Part shown: in pieces, positions 52,885 through 62,183 of the stretch
How the letters are laid out: the number at the start of each line of letters is the position of its first letter
How positions within the stretch are numbered: the stretch's first letter is position 1
Translations under genes and position numbers: made by a program
Origin: Gemmatimonadota bacterium
Lineage (GTDB): Bacteria; Gemmatimonadota; Gemmatimonadetes; Longimicrobiales; Gaopeijiaceae
Direction: 5' to 3'
Assembly (NCBI GenBank): GCA_015664885.1
Contig: DQPL01000064.1
Span: 120,010 to 184,009 of the forward strand
DNA length: 64,000 nt
Notes under the pieces: model-generated
Seen by the model: only the letters and a program-made list of their open reading frames with translations
What the model was told of the DNA's origin: nothing
Databases searched by the model: none

Positions 52885-53249
52885 GTGGGGCCCGCCTTCA
52901 CCGGGAGGACTCCGGCCTGCTCTGCCTGGAGGAGCAGGCCCCGGAGTCGGGTCGCTTCCGCTTGCGCCACGCCACGCCCCAGCGGCGTGATCGCAAAATA
53001 CTTGCGACGGCGCTCCTCGGCGGAATCACCTAGTTCCACTTCCTCGAGCAGCCCTGCCGATGCCAGGCGCCAGATCCTGCGGTAGAGGTTCGTCGGCAAG
53101 ATCTGATTCCACTCAGGCTGCCGGGCCTCGATACGCTGCACGACATCGTAGGCATGAGTGACGCCTTCGGTGAGGCTGAGCAGGACTTGAAACTCCAGCG
53201 GGTGCAACGGTAGGTGCTGCTCAGGAGCGAGATATTGGCGCGACGCCAT
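52881..53249 (-). CDS. PadR-family transcriptional regulator
   Basis: A 122-residue winged-helix regulator: LHPLEFQVLLSLTEGVTHAYDVVQRIEARQPEWNQILPTNLYRRIWRLASAGLLEEVE, then a wing with EERRRKYFAITPLGRGVAQAE. Typical of PadR proteins next to ADOP permeases. Start ATG at 53249. A 30-bp palindrome with one mismatch (53278-53307) lies just upstream and is its likely operator. It still overlaps the start of the collapsed permease gene, so the operon form is preserved although only the regulator is intact. The divergent hotdog-fold gene may share this control. Confidence 0.9.
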   Translation of the reverse strand: MASRQYLAPEQHLPLHPLEFQVLLSLTEGVTHAYDVVQRIEARQPEWNQILPTNLYRRIWRLASAGLLEEVELGDSAEERRRKYFAITPLGRGVAQAEATRLRGLLLQAEQAGVLPVKAGPT

Positions 53250-53277
53250 CCACGAACCCTCGGCCTGGGATGATGAC

Positions 53278-53307
53278 TATCAAAATGATAGTACTATCAC
53301 TTTGATA
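53278..53307. promoter_or_regulatory. 30-bp palindromic operator between padR and the hotdog-fold gene
   Basis: TATCAAAATGATAGT-ACTATCACTTTGATA: 14 of 15 base pairs of the dyad are symmetric (only 53285/53300 differ). It lies 28 nt before the padR start and about 60 nt before the plus-strand gene, and contains TACTAT and TATCAA boxes resembling promoter elements. AT-rich dyads of this kind are typical PadR operators. Confidence 0.8.
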
Positions 53308-53366
53308 TCTCACAAGCCCAAAGTTTGTAACTTGCCTCGCCCAGCCCACCCGTCGACACTCCCTTC

Positions 53367-54089
53367 ATGCGCCTCGGATCCATCACGATCGACCCCCGCT
53401 ACCACGGGCCGCCCGCCACGGGCAACGGCGGCTACGTTTGCGGCCGCCTCGCGCACTTCGTCGACCACCCTCTCGCGGTACGCCTACAAGTCCCTCCGCC
53501 GCTCGACGTCGCCCTCGAGGCTCGCCAGACGGACGAAGGCATCGCTCTCATGCGGGATGACGTCGAGGTGGCGCGCGCCTGGCGCGACGCCCCCCGAGTG
53601 GATGTCCCTCCCCCGCCTACCGCGGAGCAAGCTGAGGCCGCTGCCAAGAGATTCGTCGGCCTCCACTCCCATCCGTATCCGGGCTGTTTCGTTTGCGGGC
53701 CTGATCGCGAGGACGGCGACGGCCTGAGGATCTTCCCGGGTCCTGTGACAGGTCGGGACCTGGTCGCCAGCACCTGGACGCCAGCCGCCAACGTCAGCAA
53801 CGGGGACGGCCACGTCGCGCCGGAGTTTTTGTGGGCAGCGCTCGATTGCCCGGGAGGCTACGCGTTTCCCCAGACGCGGGAGCGTGCAGCCGTGCTGGGT
53901 GAGATGTGCGCCGATGTCCAGGGCGCACCGCGCATCGGGGAGCCGTGCGTATTGATCGGGTGGCAGATCTCGGCCGACGGCCGACGACACTTCACGGGCA
54001 CCGCGATTTTCGGGGAGTCCGGGTCGTGCCTCGCTGTCGCCAGAGCGACCTGGTTCGAGGTCCGAGGCGACTCGACCACGCCGCAATGA
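53367..54089 (+). CDS. Hotdog-fold protein (thioesterase superfamily-like)
   Basis: A 240-residue protein with two hotdog-like halves. Visible segments: HGPPATGNGGYVCGRLAHFV near residue 12, which resembles the catalytic-helix region of hotdog thioesterases; HPYPGCFVCGPDREDGDGLRIFPG near residue 101, a conserved Cys-rich turn; and FLWAALDCPGGYAF near residue 150. It has no signal peptide. It could be an acyl-CoA thioesterase, but no catalytic Asp or Glu is certain. The frame starts with ATG at 53367; the ribosome binding site is weak. Divergent from padR across a palindromic operator, so it may be the one intact gene that this PadR controls. Confidence 0.75.
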   Translation: MRLGSITIDPRYHGPPATGNGGYVCGRLAHFVDHPLAVRLQVPPPLDVALEARQTDEGIALMRDDVEVARAWRDAPRVDVPPPPTAEQAEAAAKRFVGLHSHPYPGCFVCGPDREDGDGLRIFPGPVTGRDLVASTWTPAANVSNGDGHVAPEFLWAALDCPGGYAFPQTRERAAVLGEMCADVQGAPRIGEPCVLIGWQISADGRRHFTGTAIFGESGSCLAVARATWFEVRGDSTTPQ

Positions 54090-54180
54090 ACCGGAGCGAT
54101 CCACCGTGCCATCCAAATCCGTCCAGTTCACCTACCTACTCAATCGCCACCTCCCGTCCATCTACTCACCTTCGATTGAG

Positions 54181-54711
54181 TCACGAGCCGGACAGGTAAT
54201 CCCGCTCGATCAGCTGCCGATGCCAAAGCTCGTGGCCCGCGATGATCCATGGGAAGCTCCGGACCGCGAAGGCATACCCACTCGCAACACCCGTGCGCCT
54301 CCCGGTTTCCGCATCGAAGCTCTCGAACAGATGCACGTTCGCGCGACGTAGAGCGGCCCACTCGTCGGCGAGGTCTTGCAGGGTGCGCTCATGGGCGTTG
54401 TTGCGCCCGCACCAGTCTTCCTGGTCCATGCCGGGAAGCCGAGCAGCGTCCTGGCGCGCCATGGTCAGCGCGCGGAAGGAAAAGACCCGCTCGGTATCGA
54501 GCAGATGCCCGATTACTTCGCGCAGAGACCACTTCCCTTCCGCGTAGCGGAATGTCTCCTTCTCGGCTGGCACGCTCCTCAGCAGCTCGAGTGTGGCTTG
54601 AATCTGGTCCCGCAGCCTCTGGATGATGTCACCGTCCGGGACGAGGTCCGTGTAGCGAGTGTAGTACTCATGTTGGTCCTCGCTTCCAGGGCGCTGGAGG
54701 CTGCTCATCAC
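54181..54711 (-). CDS. DinB-family protein
   Basis: A 176-residue four-helix-bundle protein. The DinB pattern is present: KETFRYAEGKWSLREVIGHLLDTERVFSFRAL with the first metal His, and SFPWIIAGHELWHRQLIERDYL with two further His at the end. This is the usual His triad. Members bind a divalent metal and many are thiol transferases or hydrolases; the substrate is not known here. The start codon (GTG 54711 or ATG 54708) overlaps the stop of the upstream dipeptidase, so the two are translationally coupled. Confidence 0.85.
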   Translation of the reverse strand: MMSSLQRPGSEDQHEYYTRYTDLVPDGDIIQRLRDQIQATLELLRSVPAEKETFRYAEGKWSLREVIGHLLDTERVFSFRALTMARQDAARLPGMDQEDWCGRNNAHERTLQDLADEWAALRRANVHLFESFDAETGRRTGVASGYAFAVRSFPWIIAGHELWHRQLIERDYLSGS

Positions 54712-55883
54712 GAGCCTCCCGGCGATCCGTCCTGGCTCACCCCCCCGTCCAGCTCTTCTATCGTCGCCATGGAAGGCGCCCTCTCCCGCTGCAGGCGCCG
54801 AGCAACTGTCTCGGCCTCCATCATGACGCGAAGCAGATTCTCGCCCGCGAGTTTGGCGAGATCGCCTTCGCTCCAGCCCCGACGTGACAGCTCGGCAAAG
54901 AGGGCGGGGAACGTCGACACGTCCTCCAGGCCGACCGGGGTGGAGGAGATGCCGTCGAAGTCCGACCCGATGCCCACGTGATCCACGCCCGCGATGCTGG
55001 CGATGTGATCGACGTGATCCGCCACGTCCGCGATCGTCGCCTCATCGCTCTCGGACACGAACGAAGGCACGAAGGTCACCATGACAACGCCGCCGTTGGC
55101 CGGGAGGCGGCGCAGAACCTGGTCGGGCACGTTGCGCGGGTGGTCTCGGACGCCGCGCGCCGACGCGTGCGACCAGATGACGGGGGCGGTCGCCACGTCG
55201 AGCGCGTCGTTCATCGTAGACGGCGCGGTATGCGATAGATCGACGAGCATGCCCATTCGGTTCATCTCACGCACGACTTCCTCACCAAACGCCGTGAGTC
55301 CTCCGTGCACCTGCTCCCCATTCGCGGCGTCGGCCCAATCGAGCGTGCCGTTGTGGGTGAGCGTCATGTAGCGCACCCCCATCGCAAAGAACGCCCGCAG
55401 CGCGCCGAGCGAATTCTCGATGGCGTGGCCGCCCTCCATGCCCATCATCGAAGCAATCCTGCCCGACGCGAAGATGCGCTGAACGTCGGACGCATCCAGC
55501 GCGAGCTCGAACACGTCCGGATACTTGGCGATAAGCTGGAGCGCAATGTCGATCTGCTCGAGCTGTACTTTGGCGGCGCCCTCTTCGGTCGAGCCGAAGG
55601 GGATGTAGACCGACCAGAACTGCGCACCCACCATGCCCGCTCGCAAGCGTTCGATGTCGGTGTGAAACGGCGTGCTCGCGCGCAAGTCGTGCTCGGCCGC
55701 CTCGACATCGTGCGGCGCGACCTCGCTGCCCCGGATTGCCCACGGCAGGTCGTTGTGTCCGTCGATCAGAGGCGTCGACGAGAGCACGCGCAGCGCCCTC
55801 GCCATGTGGGGATCTTGCTGCGCCAGGAGAGACCCGGCGGTCAGCGTGAGTGCCGTGAGCACTACAGCGAAGGAACGTCTCAT
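54708..55883 (-). CDS. Exported membrane dipeptidase (M19 family)
   Basis: A 391-residue zinc dipeptidase with a signal peptide (ends GSLLAQQD). Metal ligands are complete: IDGHNDLPWAIRG (HxD), GMEGGHAIENS (bridging Glu), VDLSHTAPSTM (His), SHASARGVRDHPRN (His) and GIGSDFDGIS (Asp). Renal-dipeptidase-like enzymes cleave dipeptides, including those with D-residues at the C-terminus. It overlaps the DinB gene start, forming a two-gene unit, and diverges from a second M19 homologue at 56024. Start ATG at 55883. Confidence 0.93.
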   Translation of the reverse strand: MRRSFAVVLTALTLTAGSLLAQQDPHMARALRVLSSTPLIDGHNDLPWAIRGSEVAPHDVEAAEHDLRASTPFHTDIERLRAGMVGAQFWSVYIPFGSTEEGAAKVQLEQIDIALQLIAKYPDVFELALDASDVQRIFASGRIASMMGMEGGHAIENSLGALRAFFAMGVRYMTLTHNGTLDWADAANGEQVHGGLTAFGEEVVREMNRMGMLVDLSHTAPSTMNDALDVATAPVIWSHASARGVRDHPRNVPDQVLRRLPANGGVVMVTFVPSFVSESDEATIADVADHVDHIASIAGVDHVGIGSDFDGISSTPVGLEDVSTFPALFAELSRRGWSEGDLAKLAGENLLRVMMEAETVARRLQRERAPSMATIEELDGGVSQDGSPGGS

Positions 55884-56023
55884 GATCAGACTTGGAATCC
55901 GGTTCGTGGTTGATGGAAGCCTTACGATCGCCTGTGCGGCAGTTCGGCGGCAAGGCTTTCGCCACCGGACGAGCGGCAGCGAGATTGCGGCGCATCATCT
56001 CCTGAAACAAGGTCCAGATCACC

Positions 56024-57163
56024 ATGAAGCGGAGAGAGTTCGTTCGTCTCGCGAGTGTCGGAGTGATCGCACCGGAAATGCTTCGTGCCGTGGAGGAGGG
56101 CCGCCCAAGCGGCGAGCGAGCTCCGCTCGCGTGGCCCGGCTACGAGCAAGCGTTCGTGGTCGATGCCTTGGCGGGCCCGATGCAGTTCAACATCCCTCAA
56201 GGCGCGCTGCCGCTCGGGGATGAGGCGCTCGACCACATCAGTAGCTCCGGCATCACCGCGGTGAACCTCACGGTAAATGCGCGAGCGGGTGTCGATGGCA
56301 GTGCCTTCGACAATACCCGCGCTCGAATCGCGACTTGGGCGCGTGAGCTCGTAGCGAATCCCGCGACGCTCGTTGGCGTTCGCTCCGTTGCAGACCTGCG
56401 AGATGCGAAAGCGAGTCAAAAACTCGGTTTGATTCTCGGGTTCCAGGACGCGGTGCCGATCGAAGACGACCTCGGGCGCATCGAGGAGTTCTACGAACTC
56501 GGCGTGCGCATCGTCCAACTCACCTACAACGTCGTGAACAAGATCGGCTCCGGGTGCCTGGCCGCCGACGATGGCGGCCTGAGCGAGCTCGGAGTCGAGG
56601 TAGTCGACTGCTTGGACGAAAGGCGAGTTCTGATCGACCTCTCCCACTGCGGTCCACGCACGACGCTTGACGGTATTCGAGCGTCGCGTCGCCCGGTCTC
56701 GCTTACGCACTCGGGATGCAGAGCCGTCTTCGATCATCCCAGGAGCAAGGATGACGCGACGCTGAGGCTGCTGGCCGAGAACGGTGGTGTGGTGGGCATC
56801 TATCTCATGCCGTTTCTGAACCCGAGCGGGCCCCCGTCGGCCGCACACGTACTGGCTCACATCGAACACGCCCTTGATGTGTGTGGCGAAGACCATGTTG
56901 GCATCGGTAGCGACCAAGGCATCGTCCCGCTCGACGTAGGAGGGGACTTCACGGCCCGATTCGAAGAGGTCTCTCGGCAGCGTACCGCAGCCGGGATCGC
57001 CGCACCGCGCGAGGATACGATTCCGTATGTGCCCGATCTGAACCATCCGCGCCGACTCGAAACGATCGCAGACCACATGTCCGCGCGAGGGCACGCGAGC
57101 CGGGTGATCGAGAAAGTGCTGGGAGCCAACTTCATGAGGCTCTTCGAAGAAGTCTGGGGGTAG
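56024..57163 (+). CDS. M19 dipeptidase-like protein with altered metal site
   Basis: A 379-residue relative of the neighbouring dipeptidase. It has a short twin-arginine-like N-terminus (MKRREFVRLASVGVIAPEML). M19 landmarks are modified: the HxD motif is replaced by VVDALAGPM, and the bridging Glu motif EGG reads GFQDAVPIE. The later ligands remain: DLSHCGPRTT, SLTHSGCRAVFDHPRSK and GIGSDQGI. This matches an M19 subfamily that lacks the first metal ligands; activity may differ or be lost. The end (NFMRLFEEVWG) is complete. Start ATG at 56024. It diverges from the canonical M19 gene (140 nt between) and converges with leuD. Confidence 0.85.
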   Translation: MKRREFVRLASVGVIAPEMLRAVEEGRPSGERAPLAWPGYEQAFVVDALAGPMQFNIPQGALPLGDEALDHISSSGITAVNLTVNARAGVDGSAFDNTRARIATWARELVANPATLVGVRSVADLRDAKASQKLGLILGFQDAVPIEDDLGRIEEFYELGVRIVQLTYNVVNKIGSGCLAADDGGLSELGVEVVDCLDERRVLIDLSHCGPRTTLDGIRASRRPVSLTHSGCRAVFDHPRSKDDATLRLLAENGGVVGIYLMPFLNPSGPPSAAHVLAHIEHALDVCGEDHVGIGSDQGIVPLDVGGDFTARFEEVSRQRTAAGIAAPREDTIPYVPDLNHPRRLETIADHMSARGHASRVIEKVLGANFMRLFEEVWG

Positions 57164-57174
57164 TCCGGCGGCGG

Positions 57175-57771
57175 TTATTGTGCTCCCGACCAAGCGTCCT
57201 CATATGCGCTGATGTCGCCCTCGTGCCGAAGCGTAAGGCCGATACGGTCCAGTCCTTCCATGAGGCACGTGCGCCGAAAGTCGTCCATCTCAAACTCGGC
57301 GATGAAACCGTTTTGGTCAGCCACTGTGCACGCTTCCAGATTCACGGTGAGCTCATACGGTGCTTGATCCGCCGCTCGCGCGAGCACCCCGTCGATCTCG
57401 TCGGAGGCGAGCGTGATGGCGGCGATGCCGTTCTGGTCGGCGTTCTCACGGAAGATGTCCGCAAAACTCGGCGCGAGTACAGCCCGGAAGCCGTAGTCCA
57501 ACAAGGCCCAAGCGGCGTGCTCGCGCGAAGATCCGCACCCGAAATTGCGGCGCGTCACGAGAATCGACGCGCCCTCATACTCGGGACGGTTCAAGGCGAA
57601 CTCGGGACGGGGGGACCCGTCTTCGGCGAAGCGCCAGTCGTTGAACAAGAACTGGCCGTAACCGGCCCTCTCGATGCGTTTGAGGAACTGTTTCGGGATG
57701 ATCTGGTCGGTATCGATATCGGCACGATCGAGCGGCGCGACGATCCCGGTATGTTGGCGGAACGGCTCCAT
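57175..57771 (-). CDS. leuD: 3-isopropylmalate dehydratase small subunit
   Basis: A 198-residue swivel subunit that with LeuC converts 2- to 3-isopropylmalate in leucine synthesis. Seen: TGIVAPLDRADIDTDQIIPKQFLKRI near the start, NFGCGSSREHAAWALLDYGFRAVLAPSFADIF (the conserved GCGSSREHA) and the C-terminal CLMEGLDRIGLTLRHE. Start ATG at 57771, sharing one base with the leuC stop (TGATG), so translation is coupled. Length is normal. Last gene of the leuA-leuB-leuC-leuD operon. Confidence 0.96.
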   Translation of the reverse strand: MEPFRQHTGIVAPLDRADIDTDQIIPKQFLKRIERAGYGQFLFNDWRFAEDGSPRPEFALNRPEYEGASILVTRRNFGCGSSREHAAWALLDYGFRAVLAPSFADIFRENADQNGIAAITLASDEIDGVLARAADQAPYELTVNLEACTVADQNGFIAEFEMDDFRRTCLMEGLDRIGLTLRHEGDISAYEDAWSGAQ

Positions 57772-59198
57772 CACGCGCTCCAGTTCCGTGGGTCGGTGAA
57801 ATGGCCGACGACGGCGGCAGCAGCAGCCATGGCGGGGCTCACGAGATGGGTGCGGCCACCCCTGCCCTGGCGTCCCTCGAAGTTGCGATTCGATGTCGAA
57901 GCGCAGCGCTGCCCCGGCTCCAAAATGTCCGGATTCATGCCCAAGCACATCGAGCATCCAGCCTCTCGCCAATCGAACCCCGCATCCTTGAAAACGTCAT
58001 CGAGCCCTTCCGCCTCGGCCTGTCGCTTCACCGCAGCCGATCCGGGCACAACCATCGCCTGTACGCTCTCGTGCACGCGGCGTCCGGAAAGCACTGATGC
58101 AGCCTCTCTCAGATCATCGAGTCGACCGTTCGTGCAGGAGCCGATGAAAACACGATCGATGCTGATGGCTTCAATACGCGTCCCGGCCTCCAGGTCCATG
58201 TAGGCGAGCGCGCGACGCGCGCCTTCTTTGGCGTCCTCGTCCACGAGCAGCTCGGGGTCCGGAACCGATCCGGAGATAGGCGCAACCATGCCGGGGTTCG
58301 TGCCCCAGGTCACCTGGGGCTCGAAGCCGCTGACGTCGAGCACGACGGAACGATCGTAGGTCACCCCCTCATCCGTGGCGAGCTCGCGCCACTCCGGGAT
58401 GAGCGACTCGAGCTCCTCATCCGTGGGGCCCATTTCGCGACCCCTGAGGTAGTGCCACGTCGTCTCGTCCGGGGCGATCAGTCCAGCACGCGCGCCCGCC
58501 TCGATGGACATGTTGCACACGGTCATGCGCTCCTCCATCGAAAGCGCGGTAATGACCGGGCCGGTGTACTCGATCACGTGGCCCGCCGCACCGGCCACGC
58601 CGATGTGCCCGATGACCGCAAGGATGAGGTCCTTCGCGGTTACTCCGTCCGGGCGCACTCCCTCCAGTCGGACCTCCATGGAGCGGGGCCGTCGCTGTGG
58701 GATGCACTGCGTCGCGAGCACGTGCTCCACCTCGGACGTGCCGATGCCGAACGAAAGCGCCCCGAACGCGCCATGCGTCGAGGTATGACTGTCACCGCAC
58801 ACGATGACCATGCCTGGTCGGGTGAGTCCGAGCTCGGGCCCAATAACGTGAACGATGCCTTGCCGAGGATCGTCGACGTCGAGCAATCGAACGTCGAAGC
58901 GTTCAGCGTTGTGGCGCAGCGTGTCCATCTGCCGTCGAGCGATCACATCAAGCACGGGCAGGGACCGGTCCGTCGTAGGCACATTGTGATCGACGGTCGC
59001 GATCGTCAGATCGGGCCGACGAACTATGCGTCCCGCGGCGGCGAGGCCCTCGAAGGCCTGGGGCGAGGTGACCTCGTGCACGAGGTGCAGGTCTACGTAC
59101 AGAAGATCCGGCTCACCCTCGCCCGCGCGCACCAGGCTGCCGGCCCACACTTTGTCGAGCAGCGTGCGCGGCGGCGCTTCCGTCTCCGGGTTGCTCAC
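57771..59198 (-). CDS. leuC: 3-isopropylmalate dehydratase large subunit
   Basis: A 475-residue aconitase-family subunit that binds the 4Fe-4S cluster. Seen: [66 protein letters not shown], the cluster Cys in [13 protein letters not shown] near residue 353 and the pair in [32 protein letters not shown] near residue 420. With LeuD it isomerises isopropylmalate. Start ATG at 59198, overlapping the leuB stop by 4 nt (ATGA). Cys residues and length are all as expected. Confidence 0.97.
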   Translation of the reverse strand: MSNPETEAPPRTLLDKVWAGSLVRAGEGEPDLLYVDLHLVHEVTSPQAFEGLAAAGRIVRRPDLTIATVDHNVPTTDRSLPVLDVIARRQMDTLRHNAERFDVRLLDVDDPRQGIVHVIGPELGLTRPGMVIVCGDSHTSTHGAFGALSFGIGTSEVEHVLATQCIPQRRPRSMEVRLEGVRPDGVTAKDLILAVIGHIGVAGAAGHVIEYTGPVITALSMEERMTVCNMSIEAGARAGLIAPDETTWHYLRGREMGPTDEELESLIPEWRELATDEGVTYDRSVVLDVSGFEPQVTWGTNPGMVAPISGSVPDPELLVDEDAKEGARRALAYMDLEAGTRIEAISIDRVFIGSCTNGRLDDLREAASVLSGRRVHESVQAMVVPGSAAVKRQAEAEGLDDVFKDAGFDWREAGCSMCLGMNPDILEPGQRCASTSNRNFEGRQGRGGRTHLVSPAMAAAAAVVGHFTDPRNWSA

Positions 59199-60307
59199 GG
59201 CGACACCTCGGCGCTTGCGGCACCGACGCGTGCACCGCCGAGCGCCACCGCCTCGACTACGGCATCTGTGAAAGCGCTGGTGCTCACCGATGTATCGTTC
59301 GGCCCCGCGAGGTCGGGCGTCCTCAGGCCTCCCGCCAGTACAGTAGTCACCGCATCCTCCAGAGCCCTGGCCTCGGATTGAAGATCGAACGATTGCGAGA
59401 GCATCAGCGCCGCAGAGCGGATGCCACCGATCGGATTGGCGATACCCTGGCCGGCAATGTCGGGTGCCGAGCCATGCACGGGCTCGTACAAGCCCACCTC
59501 GCCACCCACGCTTGCCGACGCGAGCAGCCCGAGGGAGCCACAGATCGCGCCCGCTTCGTCACTCAGGATGTCACCGAACAGATTGCTGGTGAGCACCACG
59601 TCGAACTGCGTCGGAGCCGTAATCAGCTCCATCGCCGCTCGATCGACGAACATATGGCCGACCGAAACGTCCGGATAATCACCAGCGACGCGATCGACCA
59701 CCGCGCGCCACAATTGGGACACTTCGAGCACGTTGGCCTTGTCGATCGAGGTCAGCCTTCCCCGTCGCCGCCCAGCCATCTCGAAGGCGATGCGCGCGAT
59801 CCTCTCCACTTCGAACTCCGTGTAGACCAGGGTGTTCACGGTCCTATCCGACCCGGCTTCAGCGCCTCGAGGCGTGCCGTAGTAGATGCCGCCCGTAAGC
59901 TCGCGCACGATGACGAGGTCGGTGCCCACGGCCACTTCTGGCTTGAGCGCCGAAATACCGACCAGCTGCTCGTCGATCTTGGCGGGTCTCAGGTTGGCAA
60001 AGCAGCCCAGCTCGCGGCGCAACTGAAGCAGCGCCGCCTCCGGGCGCTTCTCGGGTGACAAGCCATCAGCGCGGGGGTCGCCGACTGCGCCCAGGAACAC
60101 CGCGGGCCCCCGCACGCACGCCTCGAGCGTAGTGTCCGGCAGCGGCGTCCCGTGCCGCTCGTATGCCGACCAGCCGACATCGTGGGGGCGCACCGTGAGT
60201 TCGTGGCGGTAGGCGGAAGCAACCCCCCCTAGAACGCGGGTAACGGCTTCCGTGACCTCCGGCCCGATACCGTCACCCGCCAACGCAACTACGTCGATGT
60301 GTGTCAC
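59195..60307 (-). CDS. leuB: 3-isopropylmalate dehydrogenase
   Basis: A 370-residue NAD-dependent oxidative decarboxylase of leucine synthesis. Seen: [17 protein letters not shown] at the start, [38 protein letters not shown], the active-site Tyr/Lys region ([16 protein letters not shown]), the Asp cluster [27 protein letters not shown], and [23 protein letters not shown]. The start is the GTG at 60307, where homology begins; the frame is open far upstream but lies inside the end of leuA. It overlaps leuC by 4 nt. Length is standard (about 360). Confidence 0.96.
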   Translation of the reverse strand: MTHIDVVALAGDGIGPEVTEAVTRVLGGVASAYRHELTVRPHDVGWSAYERHGTPLPDTTLEACVRGPAVFLGAVGDPRADGLSPEKRPEAALLQLRRELGCFANLRPAKIDEQLVGISALKPEVAVGTDLVIVRELTGGIYYGTPRGAEAGSDRTVNTLVYTEFEVERIARIAFEMAGRRRGRLTSIDKANVLEVSQLWRAVVDRVAGDYPDVSVGHMFVDRAAMELITAPTQFDVVLTSNLFGDILSDEAGAICGSLGLLASASVGGEVGLYEPVHGSAPDIAGQGIANPIGGIRSAALMLSQSFDLQSEARALEDAVTTVLAGGLRTPDLAGPNDTSVSTSAFTDAVVEAVALGGARVGAASAEVSP

Positions 60308-60338
60308 TATCGGGCCGCACCCGAGCACGAAGAGTTCA

Positions 60339-61895
60339 CTAGACGCCCCACTGGTCCGCGGTACTCTCCAGATGCGCTTCCTCCAGCACACGCGCCGCCG
60401 CCGCCTTGTTCACGGCGTGCAAGTATGCTTGAGCAGCCGCGTGCACCACGTCGGTGTGCGCGCCGCGCCCGGTGAACGTGTGGGCGTCGACGCGTGCATG
60501 AATGGAGACCTCTCCTAATGCGTCGCGTCCAGGTGTCGCGGAACGCACTGTCAGATCATCCAGGACGACCCGGAAGTCGAGCACGGATTCCATCGCCGCA
60601 AACGCTGCCATGATGGGGCCGTCACCCGAGCCGCTCGCCTCCAGACGCAGATCGTTGTCGGTTTCGATGACGACACTCGCGTGTGATACGTCGCCGCCGC
60701 AGTGTACATCGAGCGAGGTGAGCCGGAACGCTTCTCTTACGTCCTCCATCACGCCGTGATGCAGGATCGAGATCAGGTCCTCGTCGAGCACTGTCTTTTT
60801 CCGCTCGGCGAGTGCTTTCAAGTCCTCGGTGACCCTGTCCAGATCTTCCCGCGTGAGGGTGTAGCCGAGCGCCTCGTAGCGAGCTTCGATGCCGTGCCGG
60901 CCGGAGTGCTTCCCGAGAACGAGCTCGGTACCCGGAGCGCCTACCAGCTCGGGCGTCATGATCTCATACGTCCTCGGATCGCTCAGCACACCATGCTGAT
61001 GGATGCCGGCTTCGTGCGCAAACGCGTTTCGACCCACGATTGCCTTGTTGGGCTGCGGCTCGATTCCCGTCAAGTGCGCGAGCAGCCGACTGGTTCGGTA
61101 GAGGCGCTCGGTCTTCACACCGGTCTCGTGTCCGAGCTCGTCGGCGCGCACATGAATGGCCATCACGATTTCCTCCAGTGCGGCGTTGCCCGCGCGCTCA
61201 CCGATGCCATTCACGGTGCACTCGACCTGGCGGGCGCCCGCGGCGATCGCGGCCAGCGAGTTCGCGACGGCGAGGCCAAGGTCGTCGTGGCAGTGTGCGC
61301 TCAAGACTTGATCGGCGAGCCCCGGCACACGCACCAGCAAGGTGCCGAACATTTTGGAAATCTCGGCCGGGACCGCGTAGCCTACAGTGTCGGGAATGTT
61401 GATCGTGGTAGCACCAGCCGAGACCGCTACGCCGATGACCTCGCAGAGGAAGTCGATGTCCGTCCGCGTGGCATCCTCAGCGCTGAACTCAACGTCATCC
61501 ACGAGCGACCGCGCTTGAGTGACAGCCTCTCCCGCCCGATCGACACACTCCGCGCCCGAGATGCCGAGTTTGCGCTCCAGATGGATGTCGGACGTCGCGA
61601 TGAATGTGTGGATGCGCCCTCGCTCTGCGCCTTCGAGCACCTCGGCCGCCGCCTCGATGTCACCGGGGGTGGTGCGAGCGAGCGCGGCAATCACCACGCC
61701 CCGCACCTCCGCAGCGATCCCGCGGATCGATGCTGCGTCTTCTGGAGAGCTCGCCGCGAATCCAGCCTCGATTACATCAACACCCAGGCCCGCAATCTCG
61801 TGGGCCATCCTGAGCTTCTCCATTGCGGTCAAAGTCGCGCCGGGTGACTGTTCCCCGTCTCGTAGCGTCGTGTCGAACACCGTGATGCGTGCCAT
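60339..61895 (-). CDS. leuA: 2-isopropylmalate synthase
   Basis: A 518-residue enzyme for the first committed step of leucine synthesis (acetyl-CoA plus 2-oxoisovalerate). The catalytic TIM barrel shows [56 protein letters not shown], and the metal-binding His pair. The C-terminal regulatory domain (RRSIEG-like region absent; here [36 protein letters not shown]) is the leucine-binding LeuA_dimer domain for feedback inhibition. Start ATG at 61895 with GGAAA upstream. It is preceded by a Leu-rich leader ORF and a strong terminator (61918-61960), an attenuator. It begins the leu operon; leuB follows after 31 nt. Confidence 0.97.
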   Translation of the reverse strand: MARITVFDTTLRDGEQSPGATLTAMEKLRMAHEIAGLGVDVIEAGFAASSPEDAASIRGIAAEVRGVVIAALARTTPGDIEAAAEVLEGAERGRIHTFIATSDIHLERKLGISGAECVDRAGEAVTQARSLVDDVEFSAEDATRTDIDFLCEVIGVAVSAGATTINIPDTVGYAVPAEISKMFGTLLVRVPGLADQVLSAHCHDDLGLAVANSLAAIAAGARQVECTVNGIGERAGNAALEEIVMAIHVRADELGHETGVKTERLYRTSRLLAHLTGIEPQPNKAIVGRNAFAHEAGIHQHGVLSDPRTYEIMTPELVGAPGTELVLGKHSGRHGIEARYEALGYTLTREDLDRVTEDLKALAERKKTVLDEDLISILHHGVMEDVREAFRLTSLDVHCGGDVSHASVVIETDNDLRLEASGSGDGPIMAAFAAMESVLDFRVVLDDLTVRSATPGRDALGEVSIHARVDAHTFTGRGAHTDVVHAAAQAYLHAVNKAAAARVLEEAHLESTADQWGV

Positions 61896-61917
61896 CTGTC
61901 GTTTCCGTTGAAGTGCG

Positions 61918-61960
61918 AAAAAAGCGGCGGGCCCTCCCCTGAGTGGAGAGGGCCCGCCGC
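61918..61960 (-). terminator. Attenuator terminator upstream of leuA
   Basis: On the minus strand: GCGGCGGGCCCTC (61960-61948), an 11-nt loop, GAGGGCCCGCCGC (61936-61924), then six T. A perfect 13-bp stem with a T-run 22 nt before the leuA ATG. Its 5' arm can also pair with GAGAGGGCGCC (62014-62004) within the leader ORF, which would prevent terminator formation. Confidence 0.9.
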
Positions 61961-61984
61961 CGCTCGGTTCGTTTTCGGTGTTTT

Positions 61985-62089
61985 CTATCCCGTACGAACG
62001 GCTGGCGCCCTCTCAGCAAGCTCACCAAGGAGCCCGATAAGTCGGAGCGAGCCGAGTAGAAGGAAGCCAATCGCCAAAAAGTCGATCAT
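61985..62089 (-). CDS. leuL: Leucine-rich leader peptide of the leu operon
   Basis: A 34-codon ORF with 9 Leu residues, including consecutive runs (IGFLLLGSLRLIGLLGEL). The start ATG at 62089 follows CGGTGATCAG, which pairs with the 16S 3' end. The ORF ends 24 nt before the leuA-proximal terminator. Ribosome stalling at Leu codons under leucine shortage would leave the GAGAGGGC segment (codons about 26-28) free to pair with the terminator's GCCCTCTC, forming the antiterminator. It could instead be a small membrane protein, since it is hydrophobic; the position strongly favours a leader. Confidence 0.75.
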   Translation of the reverse strand: MIDFLAIGFLLLGSLRLIGLLGELAERAPAVRTG

Positions 62090-62183
62090 CTGATCACCGA
62101 AAAAGTGGTCCGGCGCCGCTCTTGGCACCCCGCCGGGCGACTGAACCCAGTCTCGGCATTGTTACTGCCATCACTGAAGGTCG

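Noticed and set aside
55922..57193. Long minus-strand open frame (423 codons) opposite the second M19 gene
   Set aside because: The plus-strand M19-like protein has clear family motifs; the minus frame has none.
60702..61847. Long plus-strand open frame (381 codons) opposite leuA
   Set aside because: Antisense shadow of a certain gene; no protein-like features.
61985..62089. Leu-rich ORF as a functional small membrane protein
   Set aside because: It is hydrophobic enough, but its place before an antiterminator/terminator pair and leuA makes a leader peptide more likely.
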